Made by a program: the position numbers and the translations under genes. A model generated the notes under the pieces. That model worked only from the letters and a program-made list of their open reading frames with translations, was not told where the DNA came from and ran no database searches. Shown one piece after another: positions 21,349-33,800 of a stretch of 64,000 nt of DNA. How positions within the stretch are numbered: the stretch's first letter is position 1; every line of letters begins with the position of its first letter. The stretch comes from Picocystis sp. L7 (Eukaryota > Chlorophyta > Picocystophyceae > Picocystales > Picocystaceae), in assembly GCA_020975725.1 (NCBI GenBank), contig QXJR01000025.1, forward strand, positions 1 through 64,000. The letters are read 5' to 3'.

Positions 21349-22809
21349 CTACCAGACCATGCTCGCTGCCAATGCAATCTCGAACACAGCCAACGCTTTC
21401 GCGAATGGGAAGAATACAGACACCGCACCATTGTCGCTGCTGTCTGTGCCTTCGAGTTCGGTCTCGTTGGCTGGGTTTCCTTGGAGACAATCTTGAAAGA
21501 GACTTTTCTGCGGTGGTTGCCACTCTGCATCGATGGGGCAGTTCTGAAAATTTTTGGAATCGCAGCCATTCAACCAGTATCCTTCCTTCTTCTTGCTAGT
21601 TTGGGGATCCCCAGCGATGGGGGAACAGGCAATGACTTCGAATTTGGTGAGCATACAGTTTTGCTTCTCTGGGCAGATTACATTCGCCACATTGTCCGAC
21701 AGGTCAAAGTGCGGATGGGAATTGTGTGCGCAATGGTCTGCGATGTCCCTCCCGAGCTTGGAAACGAACATCGTCCTGTACTTATCCTCCCCATCGGTCG
21801 TGGAAGGAGCCATGGAATCTGCCACGCTGCCTGTCTCATAACCAGTGCTGATGAAGTTGTTAGAGCAATCCGTGTTGACGAGATGCTCAAAGATATCGGG
21901 TTCATCATCGGCCACGTACTTCCAGTTTGCCCCACGTCCTGCATTCGCCAGCCACCTGCTGTAGGCCCTGGCACCGTACTTGTCCGTGATTGTCTGCTCC
22001 AGCTCTTGGATCACGTCTGCCCCGGGGTAGGCAAAGCAGTTCCCACCGCACCTATCCCCGATCACCACCGTTACGTTGATGGCGCCATTGTGGAGCCGGA
22101 AACAAGTCCCGCATCCTGCTCCGGAAGCTTGGTAATCGTTGTACACTGTTCCGTCCTCCCGGAAGTTTGTGGGATTGGGATAATTGGGCCGATTGTCGTG
22201 GCTATCCCAGTTGCGCACGATCCTTTGACCGAACATCAAGGGGTTGATGGCAGCCACCCCTTCGATGCGATCCCCGACCGACCCGTCCGACAAGATCTCG
22301 TAGGGCAAATTATCCTGCACGTTGAAGTTCCAATTCTGGCCGCACATCCCGAAGGTATTTTGGAGTTGTCCATAGTTCGTGGTGGAAGCCACCCCCTTGC
22401 CAGCCACTTGGAGTTCTCCACCTTGGACGGCATAGGTTTCGAACTGGTCCTCTCCGGGGGTTGGGAACGGCATCTGGTTCTCACCCACGGTTTGACCTGC
22501 AGCCACGTGGACCGAGCAGGCCATGCCGTCCCATCCTTCGTCGCAGATGCACTTGGCTGTGTTGTTTCCAGGCCAGGTCCCAAAGTGCGGATTCTGGCAC
22601 CACGCTGCTGCGCCTTGTGGTGCGCCCAGGTTGATTCCATGGCTGTCATAGAGCTGTCCGTCGCATTTTCCATGTCCAGTGCATGATTCTGGATCCCCTC
22701 CATGGGAGCACAGGGAGAATTCCGTCCATGGATGTGGCAAGGCGTGGACCATGGACAGGCCTATCCATCCCCACCAGGCGAATCTCATCCATCCTACACG
22801 TCTTTCCAT
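21349..22809 (-). CDS. EGF/expansin-like secreted protein with GPI-type tail
   Basis: A 486-residue protein with an N-terminal signal peptide (about 1-24), then a cysteine-rich EGF-like region (C34 to C98, ending CICDEGWDGMAC). Next is a double-psi beta-barrel-like domain (about 150-275) with CGTCFRLHNG, VTVVIGDRCGGNC and a following DVI segment, resembling domain 1 of expansins and RlpA-like proteins. The last 24 residues are hydrophobic after a Ser/Asp/Asn-rich linker, as in GPI-anchor signals. Expansin-like proteins loosen or bind cell-wall glucans; a cell-surface role in wall or scale handling is inferred. The C-terminal CBM63 domain of plant expansins is not seen. Full length by start, signal peptide and tail. 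Confidence 0.8.
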   Translation of the reverse strand: MERRVGWMRFAWWGWIGLSMVHALPHPWTEFSLCSHGGDPESCTGHGKCDGQLYDSHGINLGAPQGAAAWCQNPHFGTWPGNNTAKCICDEGWDGMACSVHVAAGQTVGENQMPFPTPGEDQFETYAVQGGELQVAGKGVASTTNYGQLQNTFGMCGQNWNFNVQDNLPYEILSDGSVGDRIEGVAAINPLMFGQRIVRNWDSHDNRPNYPNPTNFREDGTVYNDYQASGAGCGTCFRLHNGAINVTVVIGDRCGGNCFAYPGADVIQELEQTITDKYGARAYSRWLANAGRGANWKYVADDEPDIFEHLVNTDCSNNFISTGYETGSVADSMAPSTTDGEDKYRTMFVSKLGRDIADHCAHNSHPHFDLSDNVANVICPEKQNCMLTKFEVIACSPIAGDPQTSKKKEGYWLNGCDSKNFQNCPIDAEWQPPQKSLFQDCLQGNPANETELEGTDSSDNGAVSVFFPFAKALAVFEIALAASMVW

Positions 22810-25513
22810 GCTTTCCCGGACCAGGGTCTTGCCTTTTCAGGCCGTCCTCCTCCGCTTGTGCGTCCCGCACTGCTTCCCAGGCGAAGACGTGGTGGGGTCG
22901 GAAGCGGATGGTTGGGTCCACGGGAGTGGACCGTTGGTCTGGTTTATATTTGAATTCTGAGTGATCATGGATGTGCAATCCAGACGCCCCGATCCCTCTC
23001 GAATCGAGAGAGAAACAGAGGGAGACAACGGTCCCCCTCCCCAGGGGAGTTTCTTCTCCACGGGGGAGGAGCACACGTGGACCTTGCTGGCGGCGCACAG
23101 GGAAACAGCCGCATCTTGCGGATGCGGATGTCGCGTGGATGCGTGGAATCCGACTTGTCGCGAGGCGTGTCAAAGGGAACCCTTGGAAGCCACCTTCGAC
23201 GCAACAGTCGGCGCAAGCGAAGGATGGGCTTGCATTTACCCGCCGATCCGAACCGGAGGTTCCAATCGATCGGGGCATGCTCCGGGTTCAAACTCCCCTT
23301 AGTTGGGGCCTTCTCCCGGTTCAGTAAGCAAGAGTCCGTCCATCTCCCTTTCGGACGTTCTGGGGTCGGGGATGATCGATGATGCTTCCAATCAAAAACG
23401 GAGCTTGAAAGGCTTAGAACTGCCAACGAATAGAAAGGACGATCCAGAAGACGTCCCCAGGACGTCCGTACAGCAGGGCAGGACGTGCCACGTGGACGTC
23501 TTCTTCGAGAGGGATCGGTGCGAGTTTGACATCCAGAAGGACAGGACGGATGGCCAACTTGGACCGCGAATGATCCCGAAAAAGGTGGATGCTTGACAGG
23601 CATTTGTTCGGGCCCCATCGAGCGCTCCTCGACGCCAACCCACACGGCTGTCTCCAAGTCCATCCCGAATCGATCGGTTTCCATCCGTCCAATCGATTGG
23701 GTTTGAACTGAAAACCTGAAAGGGATCCTTCAGGGTGAAAACCAGGACCAACCCGGGTCGAACGAGGTCAACGGATTCACCCAGTTCGAAACCCATCCTT
23801 TGGGATCGGTTTGAAAGGGACGAACCCAGGTGACTCTCCAATCGAAAGGGACCCACCTGCCTTGTAGAAACCAGGTCTCGTTCCGGGAACCCAACAGCAG
23901 GATGGAAGTGTCTGTTCACCAGAGCCTCCCGGTTTGTTGTGATCCAAATGCAACAAGTCAACATGCTGCGCAGGTGCATCCGCTCTCTTTCAATTCATGT
24001 CCTGAACGTGAATTGCCTCTCGTTGGGGATGCTCCTCTGCGGCCACCATGGGAGCGGAATCACCACTGCATGGGAGTAGATGCCCATTGCAAGGCAGAGG
24101 AACCGTGTTTGATCACAGCACCGGAAAATAGATGGACCGATCGATCGTACTGATGGGGATCAACCATCATCACTCTTCATCCCACAGGGAACATTCGAGT
24201 TCCCCTCACCCGATGGTGGTTCGATTGGTCATGCATCAAACTGACAATCATCTCCTCCTGGGATATTGACGACGTGGCAGCACAATGCACGCCAAGTTGA
24301 TTCTTGGACGGGCCTTGGAATAAAGCCGAGGAAACAGTAAAAGCAGGGCGGGACACAGGGAACCTGCAACGATGCACTTGGGATGGCGGGGATGGAATGC
24401 GACCGCTGGGACTTTCACCCTGCAAAGATGCCCAGAGAGTCAATGTCTAGCAGAGTGGTACATTTGTCCGGCATGTCCTGCAGTGGCAACTTTCTCTTGG
24501 CTATCCACAGTCAAGTGCTTGCTGGGTTGCAACAAAAGATGGCTTTGTTCGAAGACCAGCAAGGTTCGATGCACAACATTCCATGCCTCCTTACCCTCTC
24601 TGGAAAACGAAGCCCCAGATCAATCCTCAAAAGTGTGTTCACCGTCCTGCCATGCAGCCCCGTTCAGATGCCTTCTCGTTGGCAAGACCAAACAAGACCG
24701 AGATGTTGCCCCATGCACATTTAGCTGTACTGCGCAAAAAAGACTGACCCACATGACTCGACATCTTGGTACCTGCCTTTCGCAGCAGGAGAGAAGGTCA
24801 CGTGTGGTCGGCACATTGGGACGGACGAGCCAGCATGCCGCATATAACTGCGAATGTTCCAGTGATATGTCCTTCTATGGCGTCGGTAGCTTGGATGGAC
24901 GACACGAATGTCCGGCACATCCCACCCACAATGTGTGGGGAGGTCCGTCCGGGCTTTGGGCAGGATGACACTATTTTCCATCGCAAGAAAAGTGCCATTG
25001 ACTGCACTGAGAAGGAAGATTGGCCTCCATGATTCGTGCAGGTCCCGCTGAATGTCAACACGCGTCTTTGTAGTGCTTGCATTGCGTGGAACACTTCGAT
25101 ATCCTTCTAGCTAGACCAAACAAACTCAAGAAGGTGAATACCATCCATCAGAAGGCCAGTGGTAACTATGCCTGCTGTTCACATCTGCGAAACACTTCAG
25201 ATGGCAGTTGAAGGCAGAACTCGATTTATTTCAAATTCCGTCTACTTTTCTCGTAAAGATGTTGCAATCTAGAAATTTCATCTCATGAATTAGATGTCAT
25301 ATCATCTCCAGTAGTTTAGAAGGCCCAATGGAGGATGTACCCCATACAGGGGGGGGAGTTTTCACAGGAACCTGGTAACCCTACAGCACAAAGGTTGCTG
25401 CAACGGCAAAACCAAAACCAACGAGCACGGCCGCATCTGTCTCGTTGCTGCATTACCATGATGAGCCGATCGGACCGATTCGGCATCCGTCCCGCTTGGC
25501 ACGGGTGGGACCC
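22810..25513. other. No supportable gene
   Basis: A 2.7-kb stretch. Frames at 22965-23684, 23392-23979 (minus) and 24372-24968 (plus) have no recognisable domain. An intron-split gene cannot be excluded. Confidence 0.3.
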
Positions 25514-26562
25514 CTAGGATTCACTTGGGCTGCGTTCCACGAGCCAATCAATCATCTCCGCCAGCACTTCTTCGTTGTTCGGCTCGTGCACGAGGAAATG
25601 ACACCGGTCCTCCAGCATTCTCAATGTCTTGTCGGTGGAGGATGCCTTTGCATACATCTCTTCGCTTCCTCCTTTGTCCACGAAGGTGTCTTCCGCACTC
25701 TGAAAGATGATGAACGGGAACCGGATGTTGGGCATCTCCTTGACCAGGAACGAGGTAGCCCTCACGTATTCCATGGCCACGTGGACCCTGGGATTTTCTT
25801 CGTAAGTCAGCTCATCCACTTCGAATTCTTCCTGCAGGGCCGGAAACTTGACGTTTTTCCCGATCTTTCCCAGCTTGGCTTTGGGCGTCAACACGTCGAA
25901 CACCCTGGACAGAGGCAAGAGCACGTTGTTTGGGAAGGACTTCTTCTGCTTTTCCAAGGAGAGCATGGGACAGAGCAGGCAGACCCCCTGCACCAGCTCG
26001 GGACGGGCATGTACGGTCAGTGTGGCCAAGCATCCACCCATGCTGGTTCCGACCAAGAAGAGTGGTTTTTGCTCTCCTTCGTCCTGCATCTTCCGCAGGG
26101 TCTCGAGGAAGAGGACGGCATCTTGCACGAGGTCATCGAAGGCTTTGAAGTAGCATCGGTTGTCCGGATCGATCCCTTCGGACAGCCCGTGGCTCTGGAT
26201 GTCGAACGCATGGACTTCCAACCCTTTCTGGTTCATGGTTTCCACCCAGGATCCGTCGTAGGTGTGCAGCTTCCCTCGCCCGTGGGACTTGAGGAATTCA
26301 TAGCAAGCGTAGGCGCCGTGTCCGTGGAGCATCACCACCTTGGCCAGGACCTCCTCTTGTTGGCTGGGCCATGTGTAGGCTGCCAAGGTGGTCCCTTTGG
26401 TGTTCTGGAAGGTCCAATGACGCCCTCGAACGCCCTGCCACCGACCCCGAACCCGTGTCAGCCACGTGTCCGCCCCGCCCCGATCCCTCGATCACGTGAC
26501 GAAGAACCCTTCTCGCCCTCCACCGCACGTACCAGCCAGGCTGGGGGAGGCGCAGCCGCCAT
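25514..26562 (-). CDS. Alpha/beta hydrolase, monoacylglycerol-lipase-like, with a predicted 98-nt intron
   Basis: The main exon (26434-25514) encodes a complete alpha/beta hydrolase: VVMLHGHG oxyanion region, FDIQSHGLSEG, the nucleophile elbow GTSMGG, a late Asp in FQSAEDTFVD and the His in RCHFLVHE. This is the hydrolase-4 (monoglyceride lipase/lysophospholipase) pattern. The main exon has no suitable in-frame ATG before the conserved WTFQNTKGTTLAAYTW start segment. An ATG at 26562 in good context (AGCATGGCGG), ten codons, a GTACGTGCG donor at 26532, a CTGAC branch-site match and a GGCAG acceptor at 26435 give a phase-0 join and a 316-residue protein. Substrate is probably an acylglycerol or lysolipid. 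The intron is inferred from sequence alone. Confidence 0.75.
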
Positions 26563-27823
26563 GCTCCTGGCGCCTGGCGAAATGGCCCGGGATCCGGACC
26601 CCCCCGGTGGAGACCTGGATCTCCTTCGAGGGAGGGGGAGCGGGAGACCGGATCCGAGGACGAGGAGGGGGGTCGATTTCACCGGCGAGTGGCGTGGAGG
26701 CGCGCCATTCGCGACGGACGGCGGAATCCGGCGACCAGGCGCGCCTCCACGTGCGCGGAAGGAGCCGAACCGCGTCCTGGCGCGGTCGGAGGAGAGGGAA
26801 GCGAAGGACACGCGACGCCGTGGCGCAGGAAGCCCTGCTCCCCTCCCCCTGGGAGAGAAGAAACTCCCTTGGGTGGTGAAGGATCGAATTTCACCCAGGA
26901 CCAGCTCATCAGTAGGAAGAGAGGGTTGCACCTGTCTCGGGGGATGCACAGGTCCGAATCCAAGGTGGATCGTGTGACCTGGCACGGTTCAGCCCTGCTG
27001 GATTGAAATACAAGACAAAGGAATGGACAATAGGGATGGGCAAGAGTTGGGAAGCGAACCGGCCACGCGAACGGAACTGGTGTGAGCGGGTACGGATGCA
27101 ATCATCCGACTACTGAGCATCGAAGATTGAGACACCTTCCAAAGGCAGAAACCATGCCGCAGTGTACAGCTGTGTCGTCAGAGTGCTGGTCCACAATGTG
27201 CCATCACTCGTGTGACTTCTGGGAATCCTCCGCCATGGACCGCCAAACCATCCCGAGAACAGGGCAACTGACCGCCCCTTCACCTAGCCGCATCAAATTC
27301 ACAACCGACGAGTAAAAAGGAATGCGCAACACACAACCGGAAGCCACACTCTGACGAGTCAGAAGCATCTGCTCACGTTTGTAATCAGCGATGCCACTAC
27401 AGCATCGACTGAAAGTTTCGTTCTCGTGCAAGGAACAACCTTCTAAGACCATCGGGCTAACCCCCTCTGGAATGTTCCTTATGTTCGCAGAAAAAGAATG
27501 AAGCATTACCTGCTAGAAGCTACGTTGCACAATCCTAGAAAAATGTAAGCTCTACGGAAAATTTTTACTCAAAAGGATGTCACGCTGCACATTGTGCTTC
27601 CCTTCCCGTTCTGATTCTACTCTGAATGTATAAGATCCTCTATCAACTTTCGCCAAAACTGACTCTACAAAAAAAACAAAAACAGGCTATCCTACTTCTC
27701 GCCAATTCTATGCTCCATCCATCCAGCGACGGAGTCTGCAAAAAAAGTCTCGTCTTCACCTTCACCGTGAAGACAACGACATACGGACCTGAAGTGAGGG
27801 CAGCATGGTGCAAGATCCCCTGT
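26563..27823. other. No supportable gene
   Basis: Upstream region of the hydrolase gene (GC-rich to about 26980, with a CACGTG box near 26740), then a lower-GC stretch forming the 3' side of the NRPS-like gene. No coding signal recognised. Confidence 0.35.
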
Positions 27824-30800
27824 TCACCAGGTACGCGAAACCTCCTCCTTCCATTCCCTCTCAAACACCAATTCTTTGTTGTAAAAACTGCTCAGATTCG
27901 TTGTGACATGAACCACACCGTGCACTTCTGTCATCCTGCATTGCAGAAGTGACTCAGTCTTCCATGCATCCCTTTCCACAGCAGTTCTCCATGAAATCTC
28001 GTGAGAAAAGCCGTGAGTTGAAGGACTGTCAACACTGCCGATCGAGAACTTCTCAACCTTGGCAGAATCCAAGACCAAGTTGATGTCCTCGAACCTACGA
28101 GCCCCGTTGTCATCGGTTCGAGTTACAGTGAGCTTCCTCGTGGACGAACAGTGTTCAACATCACGGGACTGCTTTCCACCCCTGATGGTGGACACCTTTC
28201 GGCCACTGGAAATGAGTGCATCTGGCAACTGCTGAGACTGGCCACATTGGACAGCTTTTGCCACACCAGGGCTCTCTGCTGGAGCAGTCGTCAAATGCAA
28301 GGTGCTCACACCAGTAAACACGCTTGCCATAGATGGTGAGGAAGACGGCCACGCAATCGGCCAGTAATCCCTCGTCAATGCCATGCGCAGCTGCCAACCT
28401 CTAGGTACTATAAATGCTGTGAAGTTGAGGGCAAACTCAATGTGCAAGTATCCTTGCTGAGTCTCTTTAGCACTCCTGAGGCTGGCCACTCCGTATGAGA
28501 GGCGTTGTGAGATAGCCTTGGATGGCGACACGGCCTCGAGCCTTACACATATGTTCCCCCTTTCAGCTTTGGATGCATCGACACAATCTAAGAAAAGGGA
28601 GACCTTGGGGTTCCCAAGGATGATTGTATCTTCGTCAAACTCTTGCATGTCAAAGAGGGCAGACAGGTCATCATCCTCAATCTGATTTGTTGCAGAATCG
28701 GGGCCGTTGCCGAAAGAGACGCAAGCCCCACCCTTGAGGCCAGGCGGTTGGCTTGGCGACCCCCCTGCTATTTCCTTTGCACAGGTGATACAGCTCCCAG
28801 GAATGGCAACTCTTTCCTTTGCCGATGGATGGGCCTGCAATGCAGATCTGGGCGCGAGGTGCATTGTAAGGTCTGAAGTACAATCCAAGAGGGCGCCGTC
28901 ACATTTGGCTGCAATCCAAGTTCCAGGTAAGTTGCTTGGTTGTTGGCTTGGTTCCTGCCCAGAGGGTCTCTGAGCATACACAGCCATCTTTGCAAGGTTA
29001 TCATCCTTCGTCCCAAGAAGGTGAGCATCCAGCCAAGTCAAGACTTGTTGCAGGAATGGCCCTTGGGGGCCCAAGGGAGAGGTATGCGGAAAATTATGAG
29101 ACCATGGTCCAACAATACCTTTTGCAGTGGGGACTTTCGAGACAATCCTGGAAACAGCATTGTGGTAATTTCCAGCAGCGGTTCCACCAACAACCAGCAT
29201 TGGAATGTCTATCTTGTCCAGATTGTCTTTGATAGAGCCCATCTTCCAATACTGGTCCTTCCCTCCACCATGCTCCATCCACTTCGTGAAAGGGGGTTGC
29301 AGCATTTCAAGGCGTTCTTTCCACTGTTTTAGCCAAGTGTCTTCCCCAACAAACCCTGGATCAGGGGGCTGCGATGCTGTGTGAAGCATCCAGGCACCCC
29401 ACGATAAGTTGTCGGTGAGCAGTGCCCCGTTCATAAAGTGCATATCATCTTGTTGACGATCGTCCGTGGAACAAACGGCTATGGCTGCTGCAAGGTGGGG
29501 AGCTTTACGTGCAGCAAGCTGCAGGGAAGTAAATCCTCCCCAGGAGCAACCCATCAAGACCACTTGTCCAGAGCACCATGCTTGAGAGGCTGCCCATGCA
29601 ATACATTCTTCAGCATCCTGTTGCTGTCTCTCGGTGTATTCATCATCCAAGATACCTTCGCTGTCCCCGCAGCCCCTCACATCCACCCGGATGCACGCGT
29701 AGCCATTACCTGCCAAGAAGGGATAGGTCATGGCATCAATCTCCAATGTGCCATGGTCCTTCAGGTAAGGAATGATGTCAATGATGGCAGGGACAGTCGT
29801 ACCATCAGGCACCTGCGGCAGCCACAGTTTGACGCTCAGCCTTGTGCCATCTGACATAGGAACCCAGCAATGAGGAATTTCTTGGACTTTGTGTTTCAGC
29901 TCATTCGGTAGCACTGCCCTTAGCTGTGGGGCGACCGAGTCGGAAAGAACTAGCGATTCAGGCAGCTCGTGTTTAGCAGCGTTCGCCCCAGCACACTTCT
30001 CAGATACAAGCTCGCCAAGAGAACGTAAGACAGAGTTGTCATGTAGCTCACTGACTGACACCTCCACTGACCACATCTTTCGGATCTCTCCAACAAGTTG
30101 GATGGCCATCAGGGAGTGCCCCCCAAGGTTGAAAAAGTCATCCAAGGCAGAAATCTCTGGATCTCTAAGCAAGGTGCTCCATATGCCGGCAAGCGCAACC
30201 TCGACATCACCCTCGGGCTGCACGAATTCAGTTCTTGAAGAGTTGGTATGCATATCCTCCAATGAGGGAGCAGGCAAAGCCTTTCTGTCCACCTTGCCGT
30301 TATTCGTGAGAGGCATCTGCTCCAACGAAATGAACACGGGTGGCACCATGTACTCTGGCAAACAGTCTCTCAAGCTTGCTCTTATCGAGCCAATGTCTTG
30401 CGGAGAGAGACCATCCGTTTCCTCGATCCATTTGTTCGTATACCGGTCAATCGGGTCCAGGAGCTGCGTGTCTACAGCTTGCTCGTTTAAAGTAAGTTCT
30501 ACAACACTTGGATAAACCTCACTTGAATCTTTGGGAACAAACAGGGCATCAAAAAATGTGCTACCAGGTTTGCTCTGCCAAAAAAGCTCTGCTTGATACC
30601 CGTGCTCTTCAGCCTTGCGGTACACAACCTCTGGTTCTACCTTCGTTACAGCCATACTTTCCTTCTCAACCAGTTCCCTGAGTTCTCTCACCTTACTAGG
30701 CATTGGAGAAGGTGATTGTCCAAACAAGGTCTTGATCAGGACGGATTCTTGGGCAAGCCTTCCATCAAGCAGCCCTGTCACAGCAAAGGCTTCCTTCTTC

Positions 30801-33800
30801 TCCTTCAAAAGTTCTGTCAAAGTTTCTTCAGGGCGATGGTCGTCCTTCAGTTCCAGGACCGGCACGTCGGAGCTTGTAATCTGATATCCAGAATCACCCT
30901 CCTTGTAAAATGTGACATCATAGCGGAACATGCTGAACTCACTGTGGTGTATGCCTCGTTTCATCTCCAGCTTGACATGCGCCAGTCCTGGCACAAGACC
31001 AGACTGAGGAAGGGCCAAAAAGAACTGGGGATCAACCAGAAGCTCCTTCTCAAACTTGATTCCCTTCTTGATCAGGAGCTGGAGCTCTGAGACGCTGCTC
31101 TCGTCCCCTGCCTTGAACGTCTCAACCGATGCATGGAAGTGTCGCAGAAGCTGATTGTTCCGCACATCACCAAGGAAGAACTTTCCTCCTGGAGTAACTG
31201 CAGAAACTGAGTTTCGTATGACATCCAGGAGGTAGGCTGCCGAAGGGAAATACATGCTCACGCCATTGCAGACGATGGTGTCCAGCTTCTCATCTGCAAA
31301 CTGGAGACTCTCATGGGCACCGGCTAGAGTGACAGAGGCCCAGGGCATGGTAAACTTGGGCTGCTTCATCACCGTCTCTACATATCGAACAGCTTGCTCC
31401 GACAAGTCAGCCCCAATGTAACGATCACAGGATTTCGCACACCGGAAAAATATCATGCCGTTCCCACAACCTTGCTCCAGTACCCGCACTGGATTGAGTG
31501 CGGCGATGCGGTCGCAAGTCGTCTCGACCCACTCTCGCACAACCGCTGCCTGGTGGGGCACACGCGGAGTGTAGCTGTTGTCATACCCACTGAAGTTCAG
31601 TGTGGGATCATCAGTAAGCGCATTCTGACTGGCATATGCTTCGTCGTATATGCTTGCCCACATACCCACTGTTGACAAGTCGGCTTCACTTGATTTGGCT
31701 CGATCCAAGTTGTCTTCACCTTCATTGCTTGGTAGACTCTCGCTGAGGGAGTCGTCTTCTGAGGCGTCCTCACTGCCCACAGATGGGACCACGTAGGCAA
31801 CCAGCTGTTCATCACCGCTCTCAATCAGGGGCCGTGCATCAACCACCGCGTGATGAACAAGCGGGTGCTTGACCAGCACAGATTCAATCTCACCAAGTTC
31901 AATGCGAAATCCGTGAACTTTGACCTGATGATCGATTCGACCCATGCACTCCAGCTGTCCCTTCCAATTCCATCGAGCATAATCTCCAGTCCCATAGAGT
32001 CTGTCCCTTGAGTCAAAAGGGCTTGCAATGAACCGCTCATGAGTAAGGTCCGGACGTCCCAAGTAACCTTCGGAGACACCTACACCGCCGATGAAAAGCT
32101 CTCCCTGCACTCCAACTGGCTGTAGCTGGTGCTGGGGATTGAGGATGTATACCGTTGTGTTGTCGATCGGATGTCCGATGTGAACCACTCCATCGTCCTC
32201 GATTTCTGCAAACGTGGACCAGATCGTGGTCTCTGTTGGCCCGTACACGTTAAGCAGTCGCTTCACGGCTGGCTTGAGCGCAGCTGCAAGGTCTGCTGGC
32301 AGGGCCTCGCCACCACAGAGGCAAATCAGGTCGGAGGATCCCTCCCATCCAGATGCAAACAGCATCTTGTAAGTCACTGGAGTCGCTTGCATCATGGTGA
32401 CCTTGGCATCGGACATGACCTTTTGAAGCAAGCTCGCGTCCGCCGCCTCCTCCTTCAGGGCCAGTGCCACAGTTGCACCGGACACAAGCGGCATGTACAG
32501 CTCCAATCCAGCAATGTCAAAGCATATGGTGGTCAGGGCCAAAAACTTGTCTTGCACGTTGATCTTTGTGGACTTCTTGAAACTATGGATGGTGTTCACC
32601 AAGGACAAATGCTTCACAATCACCCCTTTCGGCCGACCCGTGCTGCCAGAGGTGAATATTACGTACACTGGATCTTCTGGGGAGCATGCATGCAGATCCA
32701 GACCGGCTCCATCCATACTGTGCACACCGGCCTCCGGATCATCCATGGCGATTGGTTTTGCACCAATGTTCCATTCACGCAAGTACCGGGCAAGGGCCAC
32801 GTTGGTGAGCACGAGCTTGCACTTGGAGTCTTCCAACATCATGCGGATTCGATCGTGGGGATACACCGGGTCCAGGGGAACGTATGCGGCTCCCGATTTC
32901 ATGATCCCCAGCAATCCAGCGATGAGGTCCGGGGAGCGATCCATGTAAATGGCCACGTACTCACCCCTGCCTGCGCCTTCCTGCTTCAGCTTTCGGGCGA
33001 TTTGATTGGAGAGACGGTCCAGTTCTCCATAGCTGACCGGCTTTTTACCCGTGCACACGATCGCAGGATGATAGGGGCTCGTCTGAGCCACCAAGGAGAA
33101 AAGCTCATGAATGCACTTGCCTTTGGGGAACGGCTGGCTGGTGTTGTTGACACCGTGAAGGAGGGCATCTTTCTCCTTCGTCCCAAGGAAGCAGACCTCG
33201 TTTGCTGGGCTGCGAGGTTGTTGATCCAGGAGCCGGAGAAGGTTTCCCAGGTGTTTAGAAGTGGTCTTGGGTTCTGCCTCGAGGAAGCACTCTCCCGCAT
33301 CGAACGAGAGGAAGCACTTCTGCATGGACGATTCGGGCGTGTCTGGAACGGTCAGGGTAACACACCAGGTGTACTTTCCGCTGGGCAATGTCTTTCGAGC
33401 GGTCTCGACTGCCCTGGTCACGCCTCCCTGGGATTCCCTGGCGATGGCGAGGACCAGCTCGGGGAGGACCGCATCCTCTTCTTCGTGCTTCCTCTCCATG
33501 GCATCCGCCACACCTTCCCATGTATCCCAGCGGGCATCTTCCAGCGATGCTTGAGCCCTGCACACGGCATCGTGCAGGGTGGCCTGGGCCGGGCATTGAT
33601 GTTCCACCCAGGCGGCGGTTTTCCTCCTCGCTTCGGTGTCGAGGTCGAGGGCCAGCACATCCAGACGTTCTGCATCCCCCGTGTAGCGCTGCAGGAGTGC
33701 CATGGTGGCAGCCATGAGCTTGGCCAGCCCTCCCTCGGATCCCATCTGCACCCCTTCCACTTCCACGGTGCTGGAGGCTGTTTTTTTCCGGTTCCCTGCT

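Noticed and set aside
21325-22686. 453-residue plus-strand frame
   Set aside because: Antisense of the expansin-like gene; no domain.
25445-26977. 510-residue plus-strand frame
   Set aside because: Antisense of the alpha/beta hydrolase and its GC-rich upstream region.
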